Below, piece by piece: positions 34,640-37,976 of a stretch of 37,976 nt of DNA. The stretch is from Marinilabiliaceae bacterium (GTDB lineage: Bacteria; Bacteroidota; Bacteroidia; Bacteroidales; Marinilabiliaceae). The notes beneath the pieces were generated by a model that had not been told where the DNA came from, ran no database searches, and saw only the letters and a program-made list of their open reading frames with translations. The stretch's first letter is position 1. Each line of letters begins with the position of its first letter. A program made the translations under genes and the position numbers. The stretch covers positions 1-37,976 of the forward strand of contig JAEINY010000033.1 in NCBI GenBank assembly GCA_016342595.1. The letters run 5' to 3'.

Positions 34640-34662
34640 AGCCGCCTTACAGCGGCTTTTTT
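34640..34662 (+). terminator. Terminator between the STAS and phosphatase genes
   Basis: AGCCGC (34640-34645) pairs with GCGGCT (34652-34657) around CTTACA, followed by T6. Confidence 0.85.
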
Positions 34663-34709
34663 ATTGCCTTCAGCTTCCTATCTTTATAACTTTATAAAAA
34701 AAGGAAGTT

Positions 34710-36320
34710 ATGAATATTTCGAATATCCGCTTTTTAATACTGGATACATCACACCCTTCTAACAAACTAATTTCCTTTCTATTAAAGAAGGAACGTACCA
34801 TTACATCCACAGCTTTCAATTATCAATCATTTTTGCACTACCTGAAACACTCCATGTTTGATGCCATTATTTTAATTGGCAGAGCTGATCTTCTTAAAAC
34901 AGATCACTATGTAAAAAAAGCTCGTCAATTCCCGGAATATCATCATACGCCCATATTTGTTTTTTCACCTGGTGCAGATTCTGATACAGTTGTTCATTTT
35001 TTTAAAGAAGGGGCTGATGATATTTACTTCAACACACCCAACCGAAAACTGATTCATGAAAAACTAAAAAGTTTAATTAGACGGATAGAAACAAAAAAAG
35101 TACCTGAGCTCAGAGATCCTGAATTACATACCAACAAATTACTACACCAGATTATAATTCTTGGAGAGAAAAACACCCCCCATCTATTTCCGATAAAAAG
35201 ACTCCATCAGGATGTAAAACTAATCCATTGTCCCACCAGTCTTTTCTTCTGGTTAGAGCTACATTCAGCAACAGCCCTGCTAATCAACATAAATTGTGAC
35301 TGGGCTATCCATCAAATGGTAATAATAAAATCAATGTGCCTTAAAAGAGAGATTTTACTCATCTTTCTTTTTCCTGACACCCCATTAAGTCATCATCAAC
35401 AGAAAATTATCAGACAATATGCTGATGGCATCATCCATACAGGCATCTCTGACACATTTACTATCTTTCAGATCAATGCGCATTTAAACCGCGAGATTGC
35501 TATCCGAAAAAAATATTTAAATGCTCTATCCGAAGCAGCAAATAAAAGCCCAATGCATTCTGCCGAAGAATATGAGGAAAATACTAACAACATTCGTTTT
35601 TCCATTCTTCATAAATCCTATGAACAAACACCGGGAGGTGATTTCTATGAAGTATTTGAGCCAAACGATCAATATCGCATTATTATTTATGGCGACGTAA
35701 TGGGCAAAAAATGGGGTGCCTGGCTGTTCGTACAAGCCTTCACAGGCTACGTACACAGCACTATAAAAGCCCTCACCTCATGGTTCTTACCCCAGTTTCT
35801 GAAACATCCATCAGAAGCCTTAAGTATCATCAATCATTTTATATACAAAGATTTTCAATGGTCTGATGTGTTTACCACCATGAGTATCATTGTGCTTGAT
35901 CTTTATAACTCCACATTAAAAGTATCATCAGCAGGCAACCTCTATCCTATTTATAGCAATAACCTTCTTAACAAGCTCACCTTTTTAAAGATAGGAGGAC
36001 CTCTTTTGGGGGTAGTCAAAAACCCAACCTATTCTGAATCAAATATCTCTCTTAATCATGGCGATAAATTAATTTGTTATACAGATGGGTATTCTGAAGC
36101 CACAAACAGTAAAACCGGTGAACTAATAGGCGACGATCCTTTATTGAAACTAATGAAACTCTGTAAGAGCAAAGATTATATCTCACCAGCATTTTTTGAA
36201 AAACGATTGCAAAAAGAACATCACATTGTGCGGTTCAATGATGACCGAACACTGATTATTATTTCGAAAAGTAACTTACACTTTTTGCCACCCCATCACC
36301 CCCGACGTCGGAAAAGCTAA
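34710..36320 (+). CDS. SpoIIE-type PP2C phosphatase with degenerate receiver-like N-terminus
   Basis: This 536-aa protein is a serine/threonine phosphatase expected to dephosphorylate an STAS antagonist. Residues about 1-125 have the shape of a receiver domain, but the phospho-acceptor position in FDAIILIGRAD has no aspartate. Residues about 140-265 look like a second receiver-like fold that also lacks clear acidic sites. The phosphatase covers about 290-520, with metal-binding Asp311 (GGDFYEV), Asp329 (YGDVMGKKWGAW), Asp459 (YTDGYSEA) and Asp511 (NDDRTLI). AAGGAAG lies just before the ATG. It is convergent with citC. Confidence 0.88.
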   Translation: MNISNIRFLILDTSHPSNKLISFLLKKERTITSTAFNYQSFLHYLKHSMFDAIILIGRADLLKTDHYVKKARQFPEYHHTPIFVFSPGADSDTVVHFFKEGADDIYFNTPNRKLIHEKLKSLIRRIETKKVPELRDPELHTNKLLHQIIILGEKNTPHLFPIKRLHQDVKLIHCPTSLFFWLELHSATALLININCDWAIHQMVIIKSMCLKREILLIFLFPDTPLSHHQQKIIRQYADGIIHTGISDTFTIFQINAHLNREIAIRKKYLNALSEAANKSPMHSAEEYEENTNNIRFSILHKSYEQTPGGDFYEVFEPNDQYRIIIYGDVMGKKWGAWLFVQAFTGYVHSTIKALTSWFLPQFLKHPSEALSIINHFIYKDFQWSDVFTTMSIIVLDLYNSTLKVSSAGNLYPIYSNNLLNKLTFLKIGGPLLGVVKNPTYSESNISLNHGDKLICYTDGYSEATNSKTGELIGDDPLLKLMKLCKSKDYISPAFFEKRLQKEHHIVRFNDDRTLIIISKSNLHFLPPHHPRRRKS

Positions 36321-36340
36321 TCAAAAACCAAATCTTCCAT

Positions 36341-37414
36341 TTAATGGCGGGAAACAGTTTCCTGAATGCGCTTTTTTACTTCTCTAAACAAATCTGAATG
36401 AATATAGTCAAGAGTCGTTACAGGCAGTAATCCATCAAGCTCTCCCTCACGACCGTCACGAATGGCCTCACGCACTTTCGTTGCACTGATAAATCCATCA
36501 TCCATATCACAAATTTTCTTACGCGGCACTTCAACAAAAGTAATATTGTTAGCTGGCAGTAAATCACGCATCATTCTGTTGTACAATTTGGTCGTTGCGC
36601 AATACTTTTCCGTCCCTACATACCGACTCTGGATTCCTAAAACCGGAACGATGTGCTCACAGAAAAGCCGGATATCCAACTCAGCCTGCTTTTGAGTGAC
36701 CATGTCCGGAGACTCGTTTTTCAAGAAATAATTGGGAAAAGTCGCTGAAGATACGATATACTCATCCCCTCTTACCATCACCACATTAGGCAGATGAGCT
36801 ATACCTTTTTTGATGATTTCCCAGCGATGTACAAAAGGTATGACGGATCGATCTTCCTCGACCACAAAAAGGTAAACCAAGGCATTGGCGGCTGATGCTT
36901 TTTCGACCAGGTATTGATGCCCTAAAGTAAACGGATTGCAATTCATTACAATGCCCGCTACGCTTCCCATTTCATGGTCTACTTTAATGGATTTCAAATA
37001 CTTTTTATAATCATCAATCCCTTTGTAACCGAACTCCATTACCGAAATTAAAGGCTCTGCCGATACAATGTGCTTATATCCCAATCCGGCAAATCGAGTA
37101 ATGTTTTCGGGGCGGGTAAAAACGAAAGCTTGCTTAAATCGCTCCATCACATGCTCTGTCAAATGCGTCACAATTCGCGCAAAAGCCCCTGTTTCACGAA
37201 AGGAAGGCGCAACAGCTACGTATTTCATTATTTTCCCCTGAACTGATCCCACCCCAATGATCTCATCATTGAGCGTATATAAAAGTACCGAATATTCTAC
37301 TTCAGCAGGATCAAAATAAAACCCCATTGGCAATAAAAAACGACGAATCAGTTCTACATCGTACCGGCTGGTTAAATCCGGTTCTTCTATTCTAAATTCG
37401 GTATTCTCAATCAT
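36341..37414 (-). CDS. citC: [Citrate (pro-3S)-lyase] ligase
   Basis: This 357-aa enzyme acetylates the prosthetic group of citrate lyase, activating it for citrate cleavage. An N-terminal GNAT-like region (residues about 1-130, including KYVAVAPSFRETGAFARIVTHL) is followed by a nucleotidyltransferase-type domain with GIVMNCNPFTLGHQYLVE, whose LGH matches the (H/T)xGH site. VYLFVVEEDRSVIPFVHRWEII and VVMVRGDEYIVSSATFPNYF are typical. ATG 37414 is preferred over a GTG three bases upstream. The citG-like gene follows 14 bp upstream on the same strand. Confidence 0.94.
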   Translation of the reverse strand: MIENTEFRIEEPDLTSRYDVELIRRFLLPMGFYFDPAEVEYSVLLYTLNDEIIGVGSVQGKIMKYVAVAPSFRETGAFARIVTHLTEHVMERFKQAFVFTRPENITRFAGLGYKHIVSAEPLISVMEFGYKGIDDYKKYLKSIKVDHEMGSVAGIVMNCNPFTLGHQYLVEKASAANALVYLFVVEEDRSVIPFVHRWEIIKKGIAHLPNVVMVRGDEYIVSSATFPNYFLKNESPDMVTQKQAELDIRLFCEHIVPVLGIQSRYVGTEKYCATTKLYNRMMRDLLPANNITFVEVPRKKICDMDDGFISATKVREAIRDGREGELDGLLPVTTLDYIHSDLFREVKKRIQETVSRH

Positions 37415-37428
37415 CACACTCTCCCCCT

Positions 37429-37976
37429 CTAAAAAGCCTTTTTACAATAATAAACGAATAATGTAACCGATAACAAATCGGCAGATCCACCAGATGAAAT
37501 CCGATTGGCCGTACACCACTCATCAAGTGCTAAATACTTTTGATCCGATCCCATATCCCACTCGCGCAGTGCTTCCATTGCTTTTCGCTTTAACTCATCA
37601 AGCACCTCTTTACCATGTCGGTACAACACGTTAGTATCATTGTTAACCGTCATAATTTTCAATAAAACAGGAATTAACATGGGTTTTAACTCATTATCGT
37701 GCGCTATCAGTTCACCTCCGCCCAATCGGCTGGTCAATTCAGGTAATGCATGGTGCAACACGGTAGGCAACCCTTGTTCTACTTCACCGCGAGCACCCGC
37801 TCCTTGAAATCCATATTTCAGAAAGCAATTTTGTCCATGTGTCAGCGCTTCATCATCAGGCTTCAGGTTATACAACTCACGCTGCACAATGTTCTTACTC
37901 AGTTGTTGAATGACAGAAGCAAAAATACCTGTTTTAAATTTTCCTTTCATACAAACCGAACGTACAGCTGCGAACA
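37429..37976 (-). CDS. citG: Triphosphoribosyl-dephospho-CoA synthase, 5' end beyond the window
   Basis: Only the C-terminal part is present, about 180 of an expected 280 or so residues. It makes the 2'-(5''-triphosphoribosyl)-3'-dephospho-CoA precursor of the citrate lyase prosthetic group. Conserved stretches are THGQNCFLKYGFQGAGARGEVEQGLPTV, DTNVLYRHGKEVLDE and the C-terminal NRISSGGSADLLSVTLFVYY. The frame stays open through the window's last base, so the Met at 37950 is internal. A malonate-decarboxylase homologue (MdcB) is an alternative, but the adjacent citC favours CitG. The citrate lyase subunit genes would lie to the right. Confidence 0.85.
   Translation of the reverse strand, partial: FAAVRSVCMKGKFKTGIFASVIQQLSKNIVQRELYNLKPDDEALTHGQNCFLKYGFQGAGARGEVEQGLPTVLHHALPELTSRLGGGELIAHDNELKPMLIPVLLKIMTVNNDTNVLYRHGKEVLDELKRKAMEALREWDMGSDQKYLALDEWCTANRISSGGSADLLSVTLFVYYCKKAF

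Overview
The window looks like a chromosomal segment of a Bacteroidota bacterium, probably a fermentative or facultatively anaerobic Marinilabiliales-type organism. The support is: Bacteroidota promoters of the form TTTG-N17-19-TAnnTTTG at several genes (clearest at 10028-10058, 28760-28790 and 33637-33665), few strong Shine-Dalgarno sequences, a Bacteroides/Entamoeba-type SerA with an active-site lysine, two phosphofructokinases with pyrophosphate-type active sites, and citrate-lyase accessory genes. The lineage is inferred from gene content; no rRNA or tRNA gene was seen.

Layout. 1-10060 (minus strand): an export locus made of an ABC ATPase, a 1112-aa ABC permease fused to a protease-like and a golvesin-like domain, a TolC-type outer-membrane protein and an HlyD/AcrA-type adaptor. 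Between the tolC and adaptor genes lies a 2.6-kb block of hairpin-rich repeats: five units, each bounded by 21-bp inverted repeats, with two identical IS200-type Y1 transposase genes and two remnants of that gene. A run of 21-bp heptad-coding repeats follows. 10060-11765 (minus): an ECF sigma factor, a membrane anti-sigma candidate, a CpxP/CnrX-like periplasmic protein and a possible 30-residue membrane peptide. 11971-16326 (plus): a histidine kinase with a periplasmic binding-protein sensor, rsmE, and an MtfA-like metallopeptidase. 16358-20071: an Rrf2 regulator and two divergent phosphofructokinases. 20188-22161: a family 2 glycosyltransferase, a small unknown gene and a second ECF sigma factor. 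22498-25287: uvrA. 25353-28740 (minus): a secreted protein, a lipoprotein, a dihydroorotate-dehydrogenase-like protein and a YggS-type PLP protein. 28844-32194 (minus): serC-serA-DUF1015, a serine biosynthesis cluster. 32475-33557: gcvT. 33800-36320 (plus): Hpt, STAS and SpoIIE-phosphatase proteins, a partner-switching module with no anti-sigma kinase in sight. 36341-37976 (minus): citC and a citG that runs off the right edge.

Most of the window is ordinary core genome. The most unusual parts are the amplified transposase and hairpin array inside the export operon, the permease/pseudo-peptidase/golvesin fusion, and the pairing of two PPi-type phosphofructokinases. All names come from motif reading and recall of families; no database search was run.
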